Position numbers and translations under genes: made by a program. Shown here one piece after another: positions 52,601-62,690 of a DNA stretch of 64,000 nucleotides. Below the pieces are notes generated by a model. It had not been told where the DNA came from and ran no database searches. It was given only the letters and a program-made list of their open reading frames with translations. The first letter of the stretch is position 1. The number at the start of each line of letters is the position of its first letter. Source of the DNA: Symsagittifera roscoffensis. Its lineage: Eukaryota > Xenacoelomorpha > Acoela > Convolutidae. The stretch is from assembly GCF_963678635.1 (NCBI RefSeq), contig NC_087065.1:6099209-6163208 (forward strand). The letters run 5' to 3'.

Positions 52601-55600
52601 TTCCAGTAAATAAAAATTTTACTTATTGATGCAGTTTTCTCAAATTGGGTTGATTTTATCGAAAAAGTGTTAATCATAAATTCAAAGAGTTTTAAGGGCA
52701 TCTCTTTTCTTTGAAATTCGTTCCAAGCGTTTAATTATTTTCTATCAGATATCCAAATTTTAACTTTTAATTGCAAGTAGTTGCATTGAAAACGGCAGAA
52801 ACATGAGGAAAATTACCGCAAAACTAAAAGTTGCGATCTCTTGTTCACTTTTATGTTCGTGAATTTTGTACATGACAAAAAGCTTGGCTCACAAAACATG
52901 CTTAAGTAGATCATGTGGGAATAAGGACTATTTTTATAAGGTTTTTCAGCCTTTGACATCATCTGCTGTTTGCAGAGCAAAATTGTGTTTCAAAAACTCG
53001 TACAGACAGAAATTCTTGTATTGTGGAAAAGTTATATAGGTGAGAACTCGGTGTGCCACAACAAAAGTTTAAATGTGTTTGTAGTTTATTGTTCCGACCA
53101 CTGAAAATGGGGAGGAACTTTGTATTCGGGTTTTAAGTCTTTTTTGTTTCCTGCGCAAAACCAGGTAACACAAATAATCATTGGAATGGGTCGAGTGATA
53201 TATCATTTTAGAGCCCCTCGTTCGTGATTCGAACGGTGATTTCAAAAAATAAAAAAAGGGTCCCAGTGTCGAGAAAAGCCGGTTTGCAATTTTTGGGTGT
53301 TGCCTAATTTCGAGCGTGTAAAGCGACCGAGTAAGTAATGTTCGTTTTATAAAAATTGGTCATTTAGCTTGGAAAAACTGATTTTACTACTCGAAAATTA
53401 GTTTTTTTTTTCTAGTTTTAGAACCTTCGTTCAGCAATCTCTTGGCAGTAAAAAGGTTCTATGAAAAATATGGAAAATGTTTATGAAAATTAAAAATGTT
53501 TTGCAACATTTTTTAGTAGTCTCTTTGTTCGCTGTTTTTTTTTGTTGTCAGTTATTTATTTCTAATTCACTAACTTTGCACGAGTTTTATGGCTCTTTCA
53601 TCACACCACGCACAAGCAACGACACTATTTTCAAAAGAAAAACATCATATGGTTTGTAGTTTATTATGAATGTGGTCGACACATTCTAAGCTACTTGCAG
53701 AGCAACCGGCTATCCTTTTTAAAATTGATGATTAATTTTTATCTTTAAAATTATTTTGGGCGATTGCATTTACGTTTAATTGTATTGCTTCGGAATTGTA
53801 TTTCTTGAATCAGTTCAGGGACGGCCGTGTTGGGGTGATTGAACCCATAAAAAATTCCAATATTCTTTTGTCCTATGTTGGTGGCTTAAGACTATTTCAG
53901 CTGGAGCTGCAACGGAGTGGAAAACCGGATGTCAAATACGAAATATTTAATGAAAATTGATGTTTGAAGTGTTAATGAATGAATCAAACTTTCACATATT
54001 TAGGTATTGCCTTTTGTTTTCCACGAAATTTTTTTTCAATCAATCCACGATCATTTTTTTATTCTAACGATTTGACTCGAAGCGATTTTTTAAGTTCGTT
54101 TTTCAATGTAGAGATAATTATACAGTGCTGATTTAAATTATCCGGACAAAACGAACAAAACTTGAATTTTCAAACGCGTTTTTCTCAAATTGGGTTAAGA
54201 TTAGACAAAAAGTGAAGAGAACAAAAGTTGCTTAGAATTTCATCAAAATTAATATGGTGCTATTTTTTCTCCGAAATTCTCAACAAAAATTGTACCCCAA
54301 AAATGGGTCATTATGGCTTTTTTCAATTAATCAAGAATTACGCAAAAACTACTTTGTTAATTGATAATAAAATTATATCACAGGAAGCCTCTTACGCAGC
54401 TCAACAAAGTTTAAGAGAAGTTAAATCTCCAAAAACCAGTATAAGAGAAAAAACTTTCACTTGATAGTCAATAAATGTGATTTTTACTATATAAAACCCA
54501 GAATCTCTGTTTAAAAATAAATTTTAAACAATTTGCGCAAATTTTTGGAGATTTAACTCCTCTTAAACTTTGTTGAGCTGCGTAAGAGGCTTCCTGTGAT
54601 ATAATTTTATTATCAATTAACAAAGTAGTTTTTGCGTAATTCTTGATTAATTGAAAAAAGCCAAAATGACCCATTTTTGGGGTACAATTTTTGTTGAGAA
54701 TTTTGGAGAAGAAATGGCACCATATTAATGCTGGTGAAATTCTAAGCAACTTTTGTTCTCTTCACTTTTTGTCTAATCTTAACCCAATTTGAGAAAAACG
54801 CGTTTGAAAATTGAAGTTTTGTTCGTTTTGTCCGGATAATTTAAATCAGCGCTGTACTATCGCAAAAACTGGAAATAGAGCGCAAAGTTTTGTTTCCCTT
54901 AGTTTCAAAAGTATATTTTTATGACTGGGATAGATTATCAGAGGAGAAAAAATCCTCAGTTCATTTTTTTAATCATTTGAATATAGCAGAAAGTCTCTTG
55001 AAATTGAAAGAGATTTACGATAAAAATTTTTCATTGGATTCGAAGTTGAAAATATATATATTTCAATTTTTTTTTTGTAATTTTCCAGTTTGCTTGAATT
55101 CATTAACGCTGTTCCAACTGTCTGTTGGCCATGTTCTCAGTTTCAGAAGTGATCACCGTATTCAGTGTTTGATAATTTCAGCAGTCTTGGGTGGCCCTGA
55201 AGGAATGAATGCTGAATTGGGCAGAAGAACATCGCGTTTCGGGTATAGTATCAGATGCCTTGTCTGACCGAAAAGTGATATAGCTCGAAAGTAGTTTCTG
55301 AATTATTTGATCGATCATCTTGCGAAATTCGGATACAATATCAAAAAAGGCTGATTAGTCAATAACTTATAAATATTTTCATGATACTATCGTTGTTACT
55401 TGCCATGATTTGCTAAAAGTGGAAGATCTCGTTGATAAACATGATTGGTCAGTTGAGATTTGTTTCGTTTTTTTGCTGGTATGCTAATTGGAAGCTGATT
55501 AGCTTGGCTAATTACACAAATTGGGTCGAGGATAGCATAGCTACAGGTATGAGATGCGTACTAGATCCTCTTTTTTGGCAGGCTGATTAGCTGTTGTTGT

Positions 55601-58375
55601 CGAGTTTAACTACAAGTTGTGATTGCTGATTAGCTTTCACATTCAAATTTGGAGAGCTGATTAGCTCAATCTATTTTGTATCATGATATGTGAATTTGGA
55701 ATTGCGAGTTCACAGTAATGTTGTCATTTTGCAGAAATTCAGACGAAAAAAAATGAGAACTTAACATTCGAGTTAAAGCAAAGATGAGATTCTTTCTAAT
55801 TTATTGAGCCAAGTGGCATTGCCGAAACTAATCGCACTAATAAGCTAACCGAAATGATAAAGTAATAAGCAATCCTAAGCTTCAAAAACCATGACCCGGA
55901 ACAAATATTCTGTATCGGGTCTCCAAAAAACTAAAATCGCAAAATCCTGAAAAAAAATCTGAAAAAAGATAAGCTAAGAATAAAGAAAAAATTACTAAAA
56001 AATTGCAGCACATCAAGAAAATAATAGGTTATGTGTCACTCATCTTTGCTTGAGCAGTTCGTTTTTAAACGAGAACTGCTCCTAGTATTTTTTTGAAAGT
56101 TATTTGGTCTCTTTTTTAGGCTCACAGGTCGATTCTGAACGACACTCTTCTCGACGGAGGAGAGTTCGGACAACTGACAAATGACCCCCATTACAAAGAG
56201 GTGAGAAACACTTTCCTGTTAAAATTAAATTTCAAATTATTTAAGTGAAGGGATCTGAAGTTCCTTTAGCCTTTTGATTGAATAATTATAACAGCTACTC
56301 ATACACTAGTAATTGATTTAATATTATTATTCTGAAAAAAAAAAACAATTTATTGCTACAATTTTGATGAAGTAATTTCAAGTTCTAAATTGAGATAAAC
56401 AAAATTCCAAATAGATTGTACAGAAATATTGGTGCGTAATTTACGTAGAAGTTTTTCGAAATAGTATTGAATATGATAAGATTTTATATTATGAGGAGAC
56501 TGCTGTTTTTTTCTCCAGGTTCGAGAGTTTGCCAAGGACGGGTTCCACGTGAAGTTCTTTTTCATCACGCGCATCTGGTACGACTACCTGAACGAAGTGA
56601 TGAAATCCATCGAAGAGTTGAAGCCCGATGTGGTGATTGCATGCAGCATGCTCTGGGATATCATGCGATATGGAGACACTTTCCTGATTGACGTTTACAA
56701 GAACAATTTGGACACTTTTCTGACGGAGATTAAAAAACACGTTCCCGAGACGAGTGCAATCATCTGGGCTAACAGTCCCCCTGTCGCAGACAGGTGCTAC
56801 GGTGGGGTGTTTGTCAAGCAGGTAAAGAGTACCTTTTTCACAGAATCTCATATTCATACCTTTTCAACGCCATAATTGGCAAAAGTAACACCAAATTGTA
56901 TGATGAAAAGGTTAAATTGTTATGCACTCTGTTCAATTTGTTCTTAAATTTTGCCGAATTGTCCAATTTAGAGTAAAATTTGTTCAAATAGTTTTTACTG
57001 TTGCCCTGAAGCTCTATTCAAAATAAACTTTGTTTAATTTGGTGGTACTTTTGTTAGATGTGGCGTTGAAAAGGTATAATTGCAGAAAGTTTCCTTCTGA
57101 TTTTTCATTTTAGGTTCAAAAACGTTGATTTTATCTTTGAAGTTTTGGTACACTTTGATTAGTTCTTTAAAAACTGTTTTTTTTTGTTATTTCTCTAATT
57201 TTGTTTTCATTAATGACTTTATGATTAAGGCGTCTTTGTATTTATCGAAATCGTTTGATCCGCTTTTGCAGGTGATGAACAAGAAGCCGTTTCTAAAAGA
57301 GTGGCATCTACAGGCCATGAAAATAACCAAGACTTTGGTGGAGAAACACGAAGTAGACATGATGGATTTCTTAGGATACCTGTACCCTTACCAGAGCCAG
57401 CTGGTCAAAGACGGACTCCACTGGTCCAGTGCTGCTCACAGATACATGACAAACATAATCTTAAGACATGTTTGTGATTTATGGGAATCTGAAGGAGCTA
57501 AACTAGCGGAGAAAGCTGTGACTAAACTAGAAGACTATAAAAACATTTACGACGATCCTGATGACGCTTACTTAGCAGATATGCAGAGTTTATTTGACCA
57601 GCAAGCAGTAGAAGCTGGTCATTATGCAATGGAACCCAGGCCCTACCACGACTACCAAAGTTCATATGCCCCGCAACCAGGTGGACATAGACATATGCTG
57701 CCGACTCGTGACTACCGCTACGACAACCAATATCATCCGGCACATCGGTTTCATCCGGAAGATCCGATGTTGCGAGGTCCCCCAATGCACGCAGATCCCT
57801 ATTATGGCTACGACCCATACGGAATGCCTCATGCACGAGGTCCAATGCCCTACGGACGGAGCCCAATACCGCCTCGTGTTCCGAGAGCAATGGACTATTA
57901 TGCACCTCACGATCCTTATTACCCTTACGAAGGGGGCTACGACGACGTTTACGGAGGTCTGCCTGATTCCTACTTAGCACCGAATTACCGGTTAGGAGCA
58001 GGATTTACTAACTATCCTCCGAGACCAGCGATGGGATACAGAATCCCACCTCCTGCAGCCCCTGGTAGGTGGGGAGATGAATACGCAATGGCAGAACGAC
58101 CCTTCGCCAGAAGTCAGTACGAACTAGCCAGGCCTCTGAAACGTCCAATGCCATTAATTGAGCATCAAGATCCCTATGCTCCAGTGCAAAAGAAAGCGTT
58201 AATGGAATCCACAGCCACTGCAGCTTCCCATTCTTTGACGCCGGCTGAAGCTGCTAAATTGTCCCAGACGTCCACTGCAGCAGCAACAGCATCGAGTAGT
58301 AACGGAAGTGCAAATTACCAGATGACCTTCGAAGAGAGATACGGGGGACCAGTTGGTAAACCGATGTATTGGTGA
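49617..58375 (+). CDS. PCED1: PC-esterase domain protein (PCED1 family), five exons
   Basis: Exons 49617-50310, 50537-50616, 56120-56200, 56519-56821 and 57272-58375, all GT-AG introns (phases 1, 0, 0, 0), giving 753 residues. PCED1/FAM113 proteins are SGNH-fold predicted acyl-esterases of unknown substrate. Residues 1-170 are acidic and disordered. The catalytic domain starts with KKIVYLGDS (Ser231), then IQRASYKDLVLLLQE, FFITRIWYDYLNEVM, VIACSMLWDIMRYGD (SGNH Asn position not evident), IIWANSPPV and the terminal DGLHW (Asp433, His436). The tail (about 480-690) is Tyr/Pro/His-rich low complexity, then a Ser/Ala stretch. Splicing restores the GDSIQ motif across intron 1, strong support for the model. 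An alternative 5' exon is possible. Confidence 0.93.
50658..50680. repeat. (CT)n microsatellite
   Basis: About eleven CT units in intron 2. Confidence 0.95.
51160..51365 (+). repeat. Dispersed repeat, copy in intron 2
   Basis: Shares CTACGAAAAAGTCTTTGGGG, a GTGTGTCTG..TACTC block and GTTATCGTCCTCGG-type sequence with 61655-61820. Family unknown. Confidence 0.6.
52495..52740 (+). repeat. Dispersed ~250-bp repeat, copy 1
   Basis: Aligns with 59785-60030 (AAAAGGAAGACAAACT, AAAGGTCAC, GTCGACTT, CAGTTTTCTCAAATTGGGTT, GGGCATCTCTTTTCTTTGAA), roughly 70% identical. Family unknown; no ORF. Confidence 0.7.
54123..54854. mobile_element. Mariner-like foldback MITE with ~312-bp arms
   Basis: Arms 54123-54436 and 54543-54854 are nearly perfect inverted repeats around a 106-bp centre. 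Ends read CAGTGCTGATTTAAATTATC / CAGCGCTG, flanked by TA on both sides, as in Tc1/mariner insertions. No transposase; ORFs here (54228-54464 and the opposite strand) are arm sequence. Confidence 0.9.
55349..55670. other. Cluster of CTGATTAG motifs
   Basis: Five copies of GCTGATTAG in 320 bp (55350, 55494, 55582, 55625, 55656), four extended to GCTGATTAGCT, with spacers of no clear similarity. ATTA-core motifs are homeodomain-like. Possibly a decayed repeat. Confidence 0.5.
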
Positions 58376-58757
58376 TGAAAAGTTCTGATCATATGTTGCT
58401 ATAAGACAATTTCCTCCAGATTTCTTGATCAAAAGATGCGGTCTGTATAGTTATAATTTAAGTATTTTTTACGACTTCTTTCGAGCTCGCGTAAGTGATA
58501 GATAGCAAGGTTGGCGTATTTCGAACGCACTTCAAATCAGTGAAAACTGGTTGCTATACAAGTAGCACGAAATCTTCCGAGCAACGAGCAAAATGAGTTG
58601 AGTTGAAAAATTCAAGATTGAGTAAAATTTTTTTATAAACAAAAAAAATCAATTGGTTAAAATATATTTTCATTTTTAACTGTCGAGGCATTGAAGATAT
58701 TTATAGTGAAGACATTCATAGATGTCTTGTTGGTTTTTTTGAAGACAAGTTTTTCAC
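58376..58757. other. PCED1 3' flank
   Basis: AT-rich, presumably contains the 3' UTR. No canonical AATAAA close to the stop; nothing else seen. Confidence 0.4.
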
Positions 58758-58761
58758 CTTC

Positions 58762-58925
58762 TTGTAACCGGGAACTAGGTTTTTTTTCCCATTAACAAGT
58801 TTTCTTACAAATTTTCAACTAGCTTCGTTAATGAACCTTAACAACTTCCTGGTTCTTTGGCACGTGGCCTAGAGGTAACGCCGCCCTTTTGAACCCTTAT
58901 GTCAGGGGTTCGAATTCAGGCAGAT
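58762..58925 (+). repeat. tRNA-like SINE fragment, copy 1
   Basis: Begins CTTGTAACCGGGAACTAG. The 3' part (58858-58925) has a pol III A-box-like GTGGCCTAGAGGTAACG and a B-box-like GGGGTTCGAATTC at tRNA spacing. Acceptor stem does not close, so it is not a functional tRNA. Confidence 0.6.
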
Positions 58926-58957
58926 CCTTGTGTGTTTCAGTATGTATCGATCCTTCT

Positions 58958-59030
58958 TATCTATCTATCTATCTATTTATCAAACCATCTGTCCAGGTAT
59001 TATCTATTATCTATCTATCTATTTGTTATA
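58958..59030. repeat. (ATCT)n microsatellite, interrupted
   Basis: TATC/ATCT tetranucleotides in two blocks, 58958-58978 and 59000-59024. Confidence 0.95.
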
Positions 59031-59158
59031 TATGAAAATGCGAACTTCACTATCTCCACATGTTTAAGATTTCTAAGCGTATTATTTTTGCATGTTCAAC
59101 AAGAGAATTTTTTCACGTTAGTAGTAGATGTTGGAGGTTAAGTGGGGGGTTGGGAGGT

Positions 59159-59256
59159 GCATGGCAGACCCCATGTATTAAGATACGTTATAGATTTCCG
59201 GTCTGCCATGCTATGTATTAAGATAGGGAATAGAGTCTACAATGTATTAAGATAGG
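59159..59256. repeat. Short minisatellite with 12-bp inverted repeat
   Basis: ATGTATTAAGATA occurs three times (59173, 59213, 59242). GCATGGCAGACC (59159) and GGTCTGCCATGC (59200) form an exact inverted pair. Confidence 0.75.
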
Positions 59257-59269
59257 GAATCTCAGGGGT

Positions 59270-60880
59270 TGGGAATCTTGCCTCCAAAAATGACGGCACA
59301 AGTCCTTGTAGTTTTCGAGATGAAGTTTTTTTGTGATTTTGTGGTTTTTTGTAAAAATTCAGAAAACAATTTTTTATTCATTTTTTTTTCAAGTTTTGAA
59401 GTTCCCAACCCAGTAGTTGGGGCCTGTCGAAGTACTCTCAGGATTTGCAATTTTTACCTCCAAACGTGACTGCTCAAATCTTTGTAGTTTTCAGGTATGA
59501 CTTTTCTGTGATTTTTTCAAGAATTTAAAAGAAAACTTGGACTTATTTTTTAAATAAATTTAAAGTTCCTAACCCTGTAATTGGATGTTGTCATAGTACA
59601 CTCAAAGGATGCAGATCTTATTTGTAATATCTGTGGTTTTATAATTTAATAAAAACTCGAAGCACCGCAGGTGAGTTACATGCTAGTTTTTTTTTGATTT
59701 TTTAGAGTAATGAACGTAGTATAGGTGCTGAGTTTTGATTTTTCGCGGTTTGTCTTGTGATTTCTTTCTAATTTCAGTGCATTTTCATTGTTAAAAGGAA
59801 GGCAAACTGCACTATTGAAGGAACAGCTAAACTGGAAAGGTCACGAAAAACGTGATCGACTTCAGATTTCGAAAATAGAAATTAATTATCAGATTTACCA
59901 GCGAAATAAAAGTTTCAAGTATTGATCCAGTTTTCTCAAATTGGGTTAATTTTAGCAAAATAGGTCAATATTAAATTGTTCTACAAATTCTAGGAACTTT
60001 GAGGCCATCTTTTTTTTTCTTCGAAATTCAAAAGTTGAAGGCTTTAAAAAACAAATCACTTAACATGCGTTTATTACTCTTTTCCAACTGCCAGTTGGCT
60101 ATGTTCCAGTTTGAATTCAGTGTCCATTTCAAAGCAACCCAGTTAAGGTATGACGTCTCGGTTCCCATGGTTTGCGCGTTTTGGTTCTAAATATGACTAC
60201 TCAAATCTATGAATACCCAAATCCTTTTACTTAACGAGACACGACGACTTTCGCACTTTTTTCCAAATTTTTCAGAAAAGGCAAATTTGAATTATTCACA
60301 AAAATTGAAATTCCCAACCTGGTTTTTGGACTGTCATGGTACTCCTAGGAGTTCCAAATCTCGCCTCAAATATCACTGCTCAAATCTTTGTAGTTTTCAA
60401 GATCTGGCAATTAATAACGATTTTTTTCTTAGATTTCAAAAACTTCAGGAAAATGAATTCCCCAATCCTGTAGTTGGGTACTGAGGGTACTCTCAAGAGT
60501 TGCAAATCTTGCGTTCAAATGCGACTGCTTAAATGCTTTTAGTTTCCGAGATTTGACGTTTTCTGATTTTTCAAAAGTTTTTATAAAGTTGCATTTTCAC
60601 TACCTTGTAATTGGATGCTGCTAAGGGGTTCTCAGAGTTTTGCAAGTGTTTCCTCTGAATGTAACTGCTTAGTTTTTTTTAGTTGCCGAGACATTACCTT
60701 TCTCAACATATATGAAAAAAAGTTTCGTAAAACTTGATTAAAAAAGCTTCAGAATATCTACAACTGCCAACCCTGAGGGTGATATCTCGTGACACTCTCT
60801 GAGGCAGTAATTCTTTCCTCCAAGTTTGGCTGCTTAAACCATCTTTGTTTCCGAAAAGATGGGCCAATGAAAAAAACATA
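59270..60880 (+). repeat. Decayed satellite-like array, ~140-180 bp units
   Basis: Units carry CCTCCAAA.GTGACTGCTCAA, ATCTTTGTAGTTTTC.AGAT, a poly-T tract and TTCCCAACCCTGTAGTTGG. Unit starts at about 59281, 59457, 60186, 60363, 60511, 60651 and 60816. An unrelated dispersed repeat (about 59640-60180) interrupts it. A further partial unit lies at the window end (63965). Confidence 0.75.
59785..60030 (+). repeat. Dispersed ~250-bp repeat, copy 2
   Basis: Counterpart of 52495-52740, inserted within the satellite-like array. Confidence 0.7.
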
Positions 60881-62518
60881 AGTTAAACTAGAGTCTCATT
60901 CATGAGTTAATTGATTTTGCCAATAAAATCCTAAAATCTAGAAATGCTGTCCGATATTTTTAGGGTTTGTTTTCTGAGATCAAAAGACAGTTATCTCAAA
61001 GCCAATGTTCTGGAGATTTGGCCATTTTAGCTCAAAAAGAACCTTTAAATTGAAGATTTTTTTGGTCCATTTTTGAAATCGAAAGCGTTGCTGGATGCCC
61101 CCGTCTATTACACAGTTGCACTCGTTTCGTTATTTCATATAACGATAAAATCAGTTTCTTGTTTATTAATCTGTTTGCAGCACCGAAGGCGCGTTACTCG
61201 CTAGTAAATTTGAATAGTCAGATTTTCGTTTGTCTGCTGAAGTTTTTTCGGCTTAAATTCCAAATCATGGAATTTTCTTGTGCTGTAAGCTTGTGTCATG
61301 ATAGTTGCAAGGGTTGTTTTTTGTAGTTTCAGGGGGTCTTGAAACTTTTTAAAGTTTTTCAAAAAATCATTTTTTTCGGCTCAACTGGTTTCTGCTCAAA
61401 GATTTTTGGCTTTGTTTCTGCTTCCCAAGTTTTGTTCTTTTGCCAGTTTGAGCTTTGTCTTGTATGTTTGATTAGAATAAATTTTTGAAAAAACAGGTTT
61501 TAATAAATTATTTGGGATTGTTTTTTTTTCTTTTTTAGAGGCTTTGAAAATTTATTTAAAGTGTTTGGAAAAACTTCAATTATTTTCAAAAACTGCTCAG
61601 CTGATCTTCAAAGAAGGGTAGCAATTCTTTTTGAGAAGCAACTAGTAAGACCGCTTACTCATCTGTGTGCCTGTATACTCCGCTAGTATCGTACTTTACC
61701 CTCTGTCTATAGCCTTCGAAAAAGTCTGTCTGGGGGAATTTTTTGACCCATATTTTTTATGGGTCAAAGAATTCCCCCAGACAGCTACGCCCAGGTTTTT
61801 TACACTTAAGTTATTGCCCTCAGAAAAGTCAACTTTTCGATTTAATTACCGATTTTATAAACGTTTTCTCGAAAACTACCCTTCCAAATTTCAATTTTCA
61901 GGCTCAATCGAATTTAGAGGTTGCGTGAATCTCTGCTCAAACGGCCTCGCCCAATTTTTTTTCTAGACCAAAAAGCTATGTTATGTAGAATTGTCATTTT
62001 TTTGATTTGTTATCCGTTTTTCTGACTTTTCTCAATAACTATCTTACCAAATCTGATATCATATGTTTAATTGAAACAACAGGTTGTATACAGCCTTCTT
62101 TTATAATTGACTACGCCCAAATTTCTTTAGAACAAAGTGTTAGGGTCTTCAAAAAGTCAAGTTTGAAACTTCTAGCGGTTTTTGGAAACTTTTTGACTTT
62201 ACTAGAAAACTACCGTGCCAATTCTCACGTTAAGTTTTCAATCGAGAAACCCGTTGTTGGGAATCCTCTCTACTTAAGCGGGCACAACCTGCTTCAGCAG
62301 AAAAAAAGTTTATGAATTTCGAAAAGTCTTTGAAATTTTTCCGAAATTTTTGAAATTTTTTTTAAAAACTACCCTATCAAAGCTGAGATCAAAACTTCTG
62401 AGAAAGAAACGTAAAACCAGAAAACCTCAAACCCTGTAGTTTAAGAGAAATTTTAAACTTGTTTTGTCTCAATTTTCGAGCTCTTTGAAGAGCTTGATTA
62501 CTCTTGCAAGAGAAAGCG
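60881..62518. other. Intergenic, repeats only
   Basis: No gene supported. Contains the dispersed repeat 61655-61820 (related to 51160-51365) and the hairpin 61726-61784. T-rich throughout. Confidence 0.5.
61726..61784. repeat. 27-bp fold-back
   Basis: Arms 61726-61752 and 61758-61784 (CTGTCTGGGGGAATT... and its complement) with one mismatch and a 5-nt T loop. Only the left arm is in the related copy at 51240, so the right arm is a secondary inverted duplication. Confidence 0.9.
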
Positions 62519-62690
62519 TCTTGTAATCGGGAACTAGACTTTTTTCCGTAAACAACTTTTAAAAAGATTTTAACTTACTTTTTGATTGAACCTTCACAGT
62601 TTGCGCATTTTTTTTCTCCTCTGGCTAAAGGTAACGCAGTTGCCTTTGCATCCCAAGGTCGGGTTCGTGTCTCGGCCGGTCATTGTCTTT
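62519..62690 (+). repeat. tRNA-like SINE fragment, copy 2
   Basis: Same CTTGTAATCGGGAACTAG lead and CTGGCTAAAGGTAACGCAG (A-box-like) plus GTCGGGTTCGTGTC (B-box-like) as copy 1; both are followed by TTCAGTATGT. Diverged but collinear with 58762-58925. Confidence 0.6.

Larger units (their letters stand above)
50617..56119 (+). other. PCED1 intron 2 (5.5 kb)
   Basis: GTAACT at 50617 to TTTTTTAG at 56119. Far longer than the gene's other introns (226, 318 and 450 bp) because of repeats: a CT microsatellite, dispersed repeat fragments, a mariner-like foldback element and a CTGATTAG cluster. No nested gene seen. Confidence 0.8.

Noticed and set aside
54228-54749. Two similar ORFs on opposite strands
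   Set aside because: They are the two arms of one foldback transposon, which explains their identity.
58858-58925. Functional tRNA gene
   Set aside because: A- and B-box-like blocks are present but no acceptor stem closes; better read as a SINE head.
61667-61966. 99-residue ORF
   Set aside because: Runs through a fold-back hairpin in a dispersed non-coding repeat; no family resemblance.
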